Source: CAZMCT01 sp964564785 (GTDB lineage: Bacteria; Planctomycetota; Phycisphaerae; UBA1845; Fen-1342). From it: 28,905 bases of DNA. The stretch covers positions 1 to 28,905 of the forward strand of contig CAZMCT010000036.1 of assembly GCA_964564785.1 (NCBI GenBank), read 5' to 3'. Under the pieces are notes generated by a model. It worked only from the letters and a program-made list of their open reading frames with translations, was not told the origin of the DNA and did not search any database. Position 1 is the first letter of the stretch, and each line of letters starts with the position of its first letter. Of this stretch, positions 22,531 to 28,905 are shown one piece after another. The position numbers and the translations under genes were made by a program.

Positions 22531-24045
22531 TCAGTGGGCGCCGACGAGGAAGGTGCCGATCGTGCGGACCACGACCGCGAAGTCGAGTTCCAGCGAGCGG
22601 TGCTTCAGGTAATACAGGTCGTAGCACAGCTTGCGGTGGGCATCGTTGATGCTGGCCCCGTAGCCGTAGTGCACTTGGGCCCAGCCGGTCAGTCCCGGCC
22701 GCACCAGGTGCCGCAGCCGGTAGTGCGGCAGAACCCGCTCCAGCTTGTGCACGAACTCCGGTCGCTCGGGGCGGGGACCGACGACGGCCATGTCGCCGCG
22801 GAGGATGTTGAACAGTTGCGGCAGCTCGTCCAGCCGCGTCTTGCGAAGGATGCGGCCGACGCGCGTCACGCGGTCGTCATTGGCGGTCGCCCAGCGAACG
22901 CCGTCCTTCTCGGCGTCGGCCCGCATGGTGCGGAACTTGTACATGCGGAAGCAGCGGCCGTGCTGCCCGACCCGTACCTGTTGGTAGAACACCGGGCCGT
23001 CGCTCTCCAGGCGGATGAGCAGGGCGATCAGAGGCCAGAGCGGCAGCGTGACGACGAGGCCGGCCCCCGCGGCGAGCAGGTCGAGGATGCGGCTGACGGT
23101 CTCATAATGCCCGCGGTGCTGGACGTCCGCGCGGAGGAACCAGTCGGCGTTGATGTGCTCGACGGGCACCTCGCCAAGGAGTTTCTCGACGAAGGTGGCG
23201 GGGTCGGTGACGCGGCAGCGGGCTTCGAGGCAGGTGGCGACGGCCTGGCCGACCGGGCCTTCGGAAGAGAGCTCGCTGCCGACGACGACCTCGTCGACGC
23301 TGTGCTCGCTGAGCAGCGCGGCAATCTCGTCCAGCGTGCCCACGCAGCGGCAGACTTCGTGGAAGTGCAGCTCAGCCTCGCTGCGGAACCGCGGGCCGCC
23401 GCCGGGGGTACCGGCCACGAGCCGCGCCGGACCGATCGGGACCCGAACGTGACCGACGATGTCGTAGTGCTGGCGGTGGCAGCGCTCCAGGAGCGCGACG
23501 AGCCGCTGGAGCGACTCGCCCGCCCCGACACACAGCAGACGGACGGGGCTGTTGCTGATCCGCTCGTGCGCCAGCAGGCGAGCGGGGATCGCGAGTCCGG
23601 CAAACGCGAGCCCCGCGCCCAGGCCGATCCAACGGCTGGCTGCGGCATAGAAGAAAAGCGCCAGGACGGCCAGGGCCAGCGTGACGCCGAGCGTCATGGT
23701 GAGCGTGCCACGAACGAGAATCCGGCTGCGGGAGAGCAGGGTGTCGCGCTCGTAGAGTCCGAATACCAGGCCGGCGATGGTCGTGGTCGCACAGAAGGTG
23801 CCGATCACGAGCCACGCACTGGCGAGCCACTGATAGGCACAGAGGTGTTCAAGGCCGAGCCAGACGAGGCCGGAGGCCAGGCCGATGATCAGCCAGTCCG
23901 CCGCCATCCACGCCCCGGGGGTCATGCGGACCACGAAACGCCGCAGGGACTGGCGGGATTGCGCCGGGCGGCGGATCTGCACCGGGGAGCAGATCGGCGG
24001 CGGCTTCACTGCCGCCTCGGTCGTATGGGGTACGACGAGCCTCAT
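22531..24045 (-). CDS. Polyprenyl-phosphate sugar phosphotransferase (glycan-initiating)
   Basis: 504 residues. It would move a sugar-1-phosphate from a nucleotide sugar to undecaprenyl phosphate, the first committed step of a lipid-linked glycan. Four membrane helices (about 48-68, 72-98, 112-135, 139-158) precede a Rossmann-like CoA-binding-type region (168-300). A fifth hydrophobic segment (320-346) leads into the catalytic bacterial sugar-transferase domain (346-504). That domain carries KFRTMR (370-375), the catalytic D406-E407 in LDELPQLFN, GPRPE (423-427) and GLTGWAQ (451-457). This is the WcaJ/PssA architecture. The start is the first ATG of the frame; the ribosome site is weak and the next ATG (residue 41) is possible. 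First gene of the minus-strand operon, divergent from the lipoprotein at 24203. Confidence 0.94.
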   Translation of the reverse strand: MRLVVPHTTEAAVKPPPICSPVQIRRPAQSRQSLRRFVVRMTPGAWMAADWLIIGLASGLVWLGLEHLCAYQWLASAWLVIGTFCATTTIAGLVFGLYERDTLLSRSRILVRGTLTMTLGVTLALAVLALFFYAAASRWIGLGAGLAFAGLAIPARLLAHERISNSPVRLLCVGAGESLQRLVALLERCHRQHYDIVGHVRVPIGPARLVAGTPGGGPRFRSEAELHFHEVCRCVGTLDEIAALLSEHSVDEVVVGSELSSEGPVGQAVATCLEARCRVTDPATFVEKLLGEVPVEHINADWFLRADVQHRGHYETVSRILDLLAAGAGLVVTLPLWPLIALLIRLESDGPVFYQQVRVGQHGRCFRMYKFRTMRADAEKDGVRWATANDDRVTRVGRILRKTRLDELPQLFNILRGDMAVVGPRPERPEFVHKLERVLPHYRLRHLVRPGLTGWAQVHYGYGASINDAHRKLCYDLYYLKHRSLELDFAVVVRTIGTFLVGAH

Positions 24046-24202
24046 ACCGCGGTCGTCCGATGAAGTTCGCCGGTGGTATCGGTCTCGACCGGGGGGGCCA
24101 TAAGTGCGGCACCGCGGTCACCGCCAACGGCCCAAAAACTTACGCAGGCCGCGGTCCAAGTGACCCGATAAACCCAGAAGAACGCTATCGCGGAGTACGC
24201 GC

Positions 24203-24934
24203 ATGCTCTTGATCCCACCCCGCTGCTGGACCGCTCTGCCGGCCGCGCTGCTGCTGGCCGGCTGCGCCACGAAGACCGCCGATGTCGTGGTCTACGAGCC
24301 GCGGCTGACACCCGATGTGCTGGCGCCCGGCATTCCCGCGGCCAAGAACGGATTCACGCTGGCCGGCGACCCAGTCAGCACGGGGCGGTTCGCCTGTCCG
24401 CTCGCGCTGGCCCGGCTGGTGCCCGGGGGGCCGGACAGGACGCCGCTGCTGACGGATATGCCGGCGGGCGAGGGGGCCCGCTGGGCCGAGACGTTGCGCG
24501 GCGTGGAGGCCGTGCGGCAACTGGTTTTCGTCCGGCCGACGACACTCCGGCCGGAACTGCAAGACACCGCTGCGTTGTGCGAGTCCGCCCGGCGACTGGG
24601 GGCCCCGTTGCTGCTGATCTACACGCCGAACCAGTTCGGGCCCAACTCGGCGCAGGTCCTGGGCGTGCTACTCGACACCACCACATGCACGCCCGTGGCC
24701 GGCCTCCAGGCCGAGGCGACGTTCCTTGACGACGAGGGTCAGGAAACTTCTCCGCTCGAGGTGGAAGGCGACCAGCGCGACCGCGACGCACGCTTCCAAG
24801 CCCAGCGTCGGTTCGAGCAGCATCTGCTGGCGTGCTTGCGCGATCTGATCCACCGCGACATTCCGCCGACGGCGACGCAGCCGAGCGACTGGCAGCAGCC
24901 GTTCATTCAGCGTTGGTGGATTCGCTTTCGTTGA
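24203..24934 (+). CDS. Lipoprotein of unknown function beside the glycan locus
   Basis: 243 residues. A lipoprotein signal with ALLLAGC puts the lipidated Cys at residue 21. The mature part has an alpha/beta look: VRQLVFVRP, PLLLIYTP and AQVLGVLLDTTTCTPVAGLQAEATFLDDEG, ending in a basic W/R-rich tail (QRWWIRFR). I do not recognise a named family. GGAG seven bases upstream fixes the ATG. It is the first gene of the plus arm and shares the 157-bp divergent region (24046-24202) with the sugar transferase. That region shows a run of seven G and no clear promoter. Its place suggests an envelope role in assembly or export of the glycan, which is inference only. Confidence 0.75.
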   Translation: MLLIPPRCWTALPAALLLAGCATKTADVVVYEPRLTPDVLAPGIPAAKNGFTLAGDPVSTGRFACPLALARLVPGGPDRTPLLTDMPAGEGARWAETLRGVEAVRQLVFVRPTTLRPELQDTAALCESARRLGAPLLLIYTPNQFGPNSAQVLGVLLDTTTCTPVAGLQAEATFLDDEGQETSPLEVEGDQRDRDARFQAQRRFEQHLLACLRDLIHRDIPPTATQPSDWQQPFIQRWWIRFR

Positions 24935-24954
24935 GCGGGCGGAGGCTTCGGGGG

Positions 24955-24967
24955 CGACCGCCGGTCG
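24955..24967 (+). terminator. Possible T-less hairpin terminator
   Basis: CGACCG-C-CGGTCG is a perfect 6-bp stem 21 nt after the stop of the lipoprotein gene. There is no T tract. The 236-bp gap to the next likely start (25171) otherwise shows nothing. Confidence 0.3.
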
Positions 24968-25170
24968 TCTGAGCGGCCGCGCCGCGCCAAACGCTCCTCC
25001 TGCGCAATGCGCCCCCTGAAGACCGGCCGGCGGGCCATTCGTATCGGACGCGGCGGCGCATCCGCGTGCATGGCCGCGCGGGACGTCAATTCGCACACTT
25101 CCTACAGCGGCACGTTCCGCCGGCGTACGGCGGGCCGGAGACGCCGCGCTCGGCGGTGGGACTTCACGGC

Positions 25171-26115
25171 ATGCTGGGGCCCTGGCCCGTTCCGTTGGAT
25201 CGCACGGGAGAAGTCCCGTTGTTGCGCGGGCGGTCTGCGAAGCCGGCGGTGCTGAGCCGGCGGACGTTGCGGATGCTGTGCGTGGCCGCGCTGGGGGGCG
25301 TGCTTTGGGGGACGCTGGGCCCGCTCCACGAAGACGATGGGCGGCCGTGGCTGGTCGCGGCAGCGGATTGGCGCTGGGTTCCGCCGGTGGTGCGGAGCGA
25401 CGCGAACGATCTGCTGACGAATCTCGCGGTGTACGCGCCGGTGGGCGTCGCGCTGCGGTTGCTGGTGCGCCGGCGGGGCCGCGCGGGCCGGCGGGATTTC
25501 GTTCTGAGTCTGGGGCTGGCGATCGGCCTGAGTTATGTGACGGAGTTCCTACAGCAGTGGATGCCGGGGCGCGCGAGCAGCCTGACGGACGTCGGGCTGA
25601 ACGCGCTCGGAGCGCTGCTCGGGGCGCTGCTCGCGGTTCCGGCACAGCACCTGATTCGTCGGCTGCACGCGGTGCTGTTCGTGGCGATTCGCGCGCACTG
25701 GCGGTTCTGGGGCGTGTGCGTAACCGGCGTGGGGAGCTGGATTGGGCTGAAGGCGCTGTGGGGTGACATGTTCGGCGGCGGCTGGCGAGCGGAGCCGCGG
25801 ATCGACTGGGTCCCCTTCCGGGCGCATTTCGCCGCCCGCTTCGAGCATAGTGCGGCCGATCTCGGCAGCCAGCTCGCGGCGTACGGCGTGGTTGCGCTGT
25901 TCTGCCTGTTTGCGACCCGCGGCCGCGCACGCGGGCTGGCCCTGACCCTGCTGCTGGGGATCGTCGTGGGGCAGGAATTGCTGCACGCATTCCTACGACC
26001 ACATGCGGCGGGTACCACGGGGCTGGTGCTGGCGTTGACGGCGTGGCTGATCGTCGTGCGGACGTGGAGTGCGCTGGCTCCCGGCGCGGCGGGCCGCATG
26101 CCGCAGGGGGTGTGA
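25171..26115 (+). CDS. VanZ-like integral membrane protein
   Basis: 314 residues from the ATG at 25171. The VanZ-like core is clear: NDLLTNLAVYAPVGVALRLL, then a helix ending LSYVTEFLQQWMPGRASSLTDV, then GLNALGALLGALLAV, matching the family signature 'D...N...F.PlG...E..Q...p.R.....D...N..G...G'. About seven hydrophobic segments are visible, including WGVCVTGVG-type and LALTLLLGIVVG helices. VanZ itself gives low-level teicoplanin resistance, but VanZ-like genes are common in exopolysaccharide loci, where their task is unknown. The frame is open another 35 codons upstream (ATG 25066); neither start has a good ribosome site, and the conserved part begins only about residue 30. It stands between the lipoprotein and the glycosyltransferases. 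Confidence 0.83.
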   Translation: MLGPWPVPLDRTGEVPLLRGRSAKPAVLSRRTLRMLCVAALGGVLWGTLGPLHEDDGRPWLVAAADWRWVPPVVRSDANDLLTNLAVYAPVGVALRLLVRRRGRAGRRDFVLSLGLAIGLSYVTEFLQQWMPGRASSLTDVGLNALGALLGALLAVPAQHLIRRLHAVLFVAIRAHWRFWGVCVTGVGSWIGLKALWGDMFGGGWRAEPRIDWVPFRAHFAARFEHSAADLGSQLAAYGVVALFCLFATRGRARGLALTLLLGIVVGQELLHAFLRPHAAGTTGLVLALTAWLIVVRTWSALAPGAAGRMPQGV

Positions 26116-26242
26116 GGCGCTGGGCGTGCTTGCCCATCGGGCGGGGCGCAAGATTTGCCGGTCCCGCCGTCCCGACCGCCTCCGGGGATCAACCGATAAG
26201 AGATAGACAGCGCCGGGCCGCACCCGTGTCGCTGCGTCGACC

Positions 26243-27454
26243 ATGAAGATCGGACTTGATGCGCGCACGATGAGCGCCCCGCGCCCGCGTGGCACCGGGC
26301 GGAACCTGCTGGACGCATTCCGGCTCATTCCCGGGATGCGGCCGCAGTGGCATTTCACGCTCTATCACCAAGAATCGCTGGCGGCGAATGCGGCGCTGGC
26401 CGGCGTCTCGTTCCAGCGTCCGAACGTGCGCCTCCGTCGGCTGGAACTGCCGGGCGACCGGATCGGGGCATGGTTTCACGTCCGGCTGCCGTTGGCGGCC
26501 CGGTGCGACAGGCTCGACCTGCTGCACCTGCCGGCGAACACGGGTCCGCTGTGGTGTCCGGTACCGGCGGTGCTGACCGTGCACGATCTGATCCCGCTGC
26601 AACTGCCGGACGAAGCGACCGCCCGGCAGCGGCGGGCCTTTCGCCGGGGCGTGCAGCGCGGGATCCGGGCCGCGCGGCACCTGATCACGCCGTCGGAGGC
26701 CACGGCCGAGGCCGTGGTCGGTGAGTTCGGCGTGCCGCGCGAGCGGATCACGGTCATTCCTTGGGCGGCGGATCAGCGGATCGCGCAGGCGGCCGCGCGC
26801 GGCCTGGACGCGGCGGAGCGGCTGCACCTGCGCACCCGCCACCGGTTGGCGGAGCGCTGGCTGCTCTCGTTTTCCGGCCGCAGCCCGCGCAAGAACGCCG
26901 CGGGCGTTCTGGGAGGGTTCGCGCAGGTGCCCGTCGCGCTGCGTGCGAATCTGCACCTGGTGTTGGTCGGATGCGAGCCCGAGAGCCGGCGCGCGGAGCT
27001 CGGGCGGCTGGCGAGTGATCTGGGGATCGGCGGCGCGGTGCGGATTCTGGGGTTCGTGCCGCACGCGGACCTGCCGGCACTGCTGGGCGGCGCGGCGGGG
27101 CTGCTCATGCCGAGCCGGGCCGAAGGGTTTGGCCTGCCCATCCTCGACGCGTTCGCGTGTGGGGTGCCGGTGCTGACGTCGCGGCGGAGCAGCATGCCGG
27201 AGGTCGCCGGGAACGCGGCCGCATACTGCGACCCGGACGATGCCCGCAGCATCGCGGCGGGAATCGCGCGACTGCTCGACCCGGTGGCGGCGCGGGTGCT
27301 GACGGAGGCGGGCCGGACGCGACTGGAGAGCTTCAGTTGGCAGCGGACGGCGGAAGCGATGTGCGCGGTGTACGAGCGCTGCGGGCCGAAGCGAGCCACG
27401 ATCCGCCACCGGGCGCGGGCGCGGGGATCGGCGATGACCGCTGAAATGGGATAA
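26243..27454 (+). CDS. Family 4 glycosyltransferase (GT-B fold)
   Basis: 403 residues. These enzymes transfer a sugar from a nucleotide donor to a growing lipid-linked glycan on the cytosolic face of the membrane. The N-terminal domain starts MKIGLDAR and includes VLTVHDLIPLQLP. The second domain opens with LLSFSGRSPRKN and has LVLVGCEP, ILGFVPHADLPALLGGA and the donor site MPSRAEGFGLPILDAFACG. In that site the usual EX7E pair is E294 and D302, a conservative Glu-to-Asp change at the second position. The mannosyl/GT4 'RRSSMPEVAG' block is present. The basic C-terminal tail (KRATIRHRARARG) could touch the membrane. The ATG at 26243 has no clear ribosome site but fits the family start. Five bases separate it from the next gene. 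Confidence 0.92.
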   Translation: MKIGLDARTMSAPRPRGTGRNLLDAFRLIPGMRPQWHFTLYHQESLAANAALAGVSFQRPNVRLRRLELPGDRIGAWFHVRLPLAARCDRLDLLHLPANTGPLWCPVPAVLTVHDLIPLQLPDEATARQRRAFRRGVQRGIRAARHLITPSEATAEAVVGEFGVPRERITVIPWAADQRIAQAAARGLDAAERLHLRTRHRLAERWLLSFSGRSPRKNAAGVLGGFAQVPVALRANLHLVLVGCEPESRRAELGRLASDLGIGGAVRILGFVPHADLPALLGGAAGLLMPSRAEGFGLPILDAFACGVPVLTSRRSSMPEVAGNAAAYCDPDDARSIAAGIARLLDPVAARVLTEAGRTRLESFSWQRTAEAMCAVYERCGPKRATIRHRARARGSAMTAEMG

Positions 27455-27459
27455 CGCAG

Positions 27460-28659
27460 ATGTCGGGAATGCGGCTGCCGATCGGCGAGGCGGGGCACGC
27501 GGGCTGGCTGAAGCTGGACTGCCGACACTACCGTGGGGATCGGCCGTGCGTGGCGGGCGTTCCCGGGGCGTGCCCGACCGATTGCACGTGGTACCGCCCG
27601 ATGGGGTACCGGATCCTCATCATCAAGCTGGCGGCCCTCGGCGACGTGATTCGGACGGCGGCCCTGCTGCCGGGGCTGAAGTCGCGCTGGCCGGCGAGCC
27701 ACATCACGTGGGTCAGCCGACCGCCCGGGGTGCGGATGCTCGCGAACCACCCGCTGATCGACCGGCTGCTACCACTGGACGCGGAAGCGCTGTGCCACTT
27801 GGAGCACGAGCGGTTCGACCTGTGCCTCAGCCTGGACAAGGAGCCGGGGCCCGCGGGCCTGGCGATGCGGGTCGACGCCCGGGATAAACGGGGGATCGGT
27901 TTGAGTCCGTACGGCACGGTGCATCCGCTGAACCCGGAATGCGGGCCCTACTTCGAGCTGGGTCTGTCGGACGAGCTGAAGTTCCGCGTAAACCGCAAGT
28001 CGTACCCGCAACTGATCTACGAAGCGGTCGGGCTGGAGTACGGCGGCGAGCGGTACCAGCTCTTTCCGAGCGCGACGGACCGGGAGCGGGCGGCGGAGTG
28101 TTGGGCGCGGCTGGGCGTCGGGGCGAGCGAGACGGTGATCGGTCTGAACACGGGCGCGGGGCGGGTATTCGCGAACAAGAACTGGAAGCCGGAGTCGTTC
28201 GCGATCCTGGCCCGGCTGTTGCAGCAGCGCGGCTGGCGGGTGGCGCTGCTCGGCGGGCCCGACGAGCGCGTGCGAAACGCAGCGATCGCGGCCGAGTGCC
28301 CGGGGGTGATCGACACGGGCGCCGACCACGGCGAGTTGCAATTCGCGGCCTTGGTGGAGCGCTGCCAAGTGGTGGTCACGGGCGACACGATGGCGATGCA
28401 CGTGGCGATCGCGGGGCGCGTGCCGTGCGTGGTGCTGTTCGGACCGACGTGCGGGCAGGAGATCGACCTGTTCGGCCTGGGCGAACAGATCACGGCGGGG
28501 CTGCCGTGCTCGCCGTGCTACCGACGGCAGTGCGACAAGCAGCCGAACTGCATGGACGAGATCGACGTGGGGACGGTGCTGGCGGCGGTCGAGCGCTGGG
28601 CAACCCGGCGGACGGACGGAGGCGTGCCGGTCGCGCTGGTTGCGGAGGCCGGTCGATGA
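27460..28659 (+). CDS. Family 9 (heptosyltransferase-like) glycosyltransferase with Cys-rich ends
   Basis: 399 residues. GT9 enzymes transfer heptose or similar sugars in lipopolysaccharide core synthesis. The GT9 start RILIIKLAALGDVIRTAALLPGLK (51-74, in pieces), the central VIGLNTGAGRVFANKNWKPESFAILARLL and the donor block VVTGDTMAMHVAIAGRVPCVVLFGPT are all present. Ahead of the domain is a leader of 50 residues with Cys 21, 30, 38 and 42 (DCRHYRGDRPC, then ACPTDC). Near the C-terminus is a second cluster, Cys 350, 353, 358 and 364 (CSPCYRRQC, NCM). Both spacings could bind a metal, perhaps together. The C-terminal cluster is common in GT9; I have seen the leader in some relatives. Its TGA overlaps the next ATG. 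Confidence 0.92.
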   Translation: MSGMRLPIGEAGHAGWLKLDCRHYRGDRPCVAGVPGACPTDCTWYRPMGYRILIIKLAALGDVIRTAALLPGLKSRWPASHITWVSRPPGVRMLANHPLIDRLLPLDAEALCHLEHERFDLCLSLDKEPGPAGLAMRVDARDKRGIGLSPYGTVHPLNPECGPYFELGLSDELKFRVNRKSYPQLIYEAVGLEYGGERYQLFPSATDRERAAECWARLGVGASETVIGLNTGAGRVFANKNWKPESFAILARLLQQRGWRVALLGGPDERVRNAAIAAECPGVIDTGADHGELQFAALVERCQVVVTGDTMAMHVAIAGRVPCVVLFGPTCGQEIDLFGLGEQITAGLPCSPCYRRQCDKQPNCMDEIDVGTVLAAVERWATRRTDGGVPVALVAEAGR

Positions 28660-28905
28660 GCGGATCGCGGCTGCGGATCCTGGTGGTCGCGGCCCGTGAG
28701 CCGTGGCCGCTGAACGGGGGCGGGCGGCTGCTGCTGTTTCACGTGTTGCGTGAGCTGGCGGCGCGGGCGGAGGTGACGCTGGCGCTGCCGCGGGCCGCGG
28801 AGCACGCGGGCGAGCTGCCGGCGGGGCTGCGGCTGACGGTTCTGGACGCGGGCGGAGCGGCGAGTATGCCGCGGGCAGCGCGGGACGGAGTGGTGGCCCG
28901 GCGGG
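28656..28905 (+). CDS. Glycosyltransferase, N-terminal part (3' truncated by the window)
   Basis: 83 codons are visible. The start SRLRILVVAAREPWPLNGGG with RLLLFHVLRELA is the typical opening of a GT-B enzyme of the GT4 kind: a first strand, a Gly-rich loop and a first helix. The ATG overlaps the TGA of the GT9 gene (ATGA) and GGAGG lies seven bases upstream, so the two are translationally coupled. The donor-binding half lies beyond the edge, so the family assignment is probable only. Confidence 0.75.
   Translation, partial: MSGSRLRILVVAAREPWPLNGGGRLLLFHVLRELAARAEVTLALPRAAEHAGELPAGLRLTVLDAGGAASMPRAARDGVVARR

Noticed and set aside
21412..24063. Long open frame on the plus strand (883 codons) across the glycan operon
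   Set aside because: It is antisense to three genes with clear catalytic motifs; the product is Arg/Gln/Pro-rich with no domain.
1..28905. tRNA, rRNA, transposase, toxin-antitoxin or classic defence genes
   Set aside because: None could be recognised on either strand; the mobile-type signals are all non-coding repeats.

Overview
The window is GC-rich bacterial chromosome. It most likely comes from a planctomycete, probably a Phycisphaerae-like lineage. The evidence is two secreted-type proteins ending in paired dockerin-like calcium loops of the 'DINPFVLAL' kind, LamG, PKD and thrombospondin-3 modules on exported proteins, a ThuA/GH38 carbohydrate pair, and several families of short interspersed repeats in the intergenic gaps. 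This assignment rests on memory of such genomes, not on a search. No rRNA, tRNA, CRISPR array, phage or transposase gene was seen.

Layout. 1-3510 (+): the tail of one dockerin-like protein, a strong terminator, then a 1062-residue modular secreted protein with a HELGH metallopeptidase-like motif, read from its own extended -10 promoter. 3736-4848 (-): a DegT/DnrJ/EryC1 sugar aminotransferase. It diverges from 4997-7201 (+), an MsbA-type ABC exporter with a PDZ-like domain in its first periplasmic loop. 7250-10901 (-): a ThuA-like protein and a GH38 alpha-mannosidase. 11337-11861 (-): an unrecognised 174-residue protein. 12310-14190 (-): an exported M3 oligoendopeptidase F. 14390-15868 (+): a calcineurin-like phosphoesterase lipoprotein. 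16095-17051 (-): a phosphoglycerate-dehydrogenase-like enzyme. 17253-18077 (+): a rhodanese-methyltransferase fusion. 18117-19355 (-): a PKD/LamG lipoprotein.

19428-28905 is one surface-polysaccharide locus with two divergent arms. The minus arm is a tight operon: polyprenyl-phosphate sugar transferase, polysaccharide deacetylase, CelD/FemAB-like acyltransferase and SAM methyltransferase. Its last three genes overlap by 10 and 4 nt. The plus arm holds a lipoprotein, a VanZ-like membrane protein, a GT4 glycosyltransferase, a GT9 heptosyltransferase-like enzyme with Cys-rich ends, and the start of another glycosyltransferase that runs off the edge. Together they could start a glycan on undecaprenyl phosphate, extend it and decorate it. 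The aminotransferase and ABC exporter at 3.7-7.2 kb could supply an amino sugar and flip a lipid-linked product, but that link is inference.

The most unusual signal is not a gene. Two copies of a palindromic element of about 172 bp lie in opposite orientation at 12041-12214 and 15899-16069. They share near-identical terminal inverted repeats and an extra copy of one terminal repeat at exactly the same 32-bp offset. At least three other short repeat types occupy neighbouring gaps: a 30-bp hairpin found twice (once directly before a ribosome binding site), a 162-bp inverted-repeat element at 3540-3701, and hairpin modules at 11086-11173. I found no convincing undescribed defence or enzymatic system. 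The repeat family and the PDZ-containing exporter most deserve follow-up.
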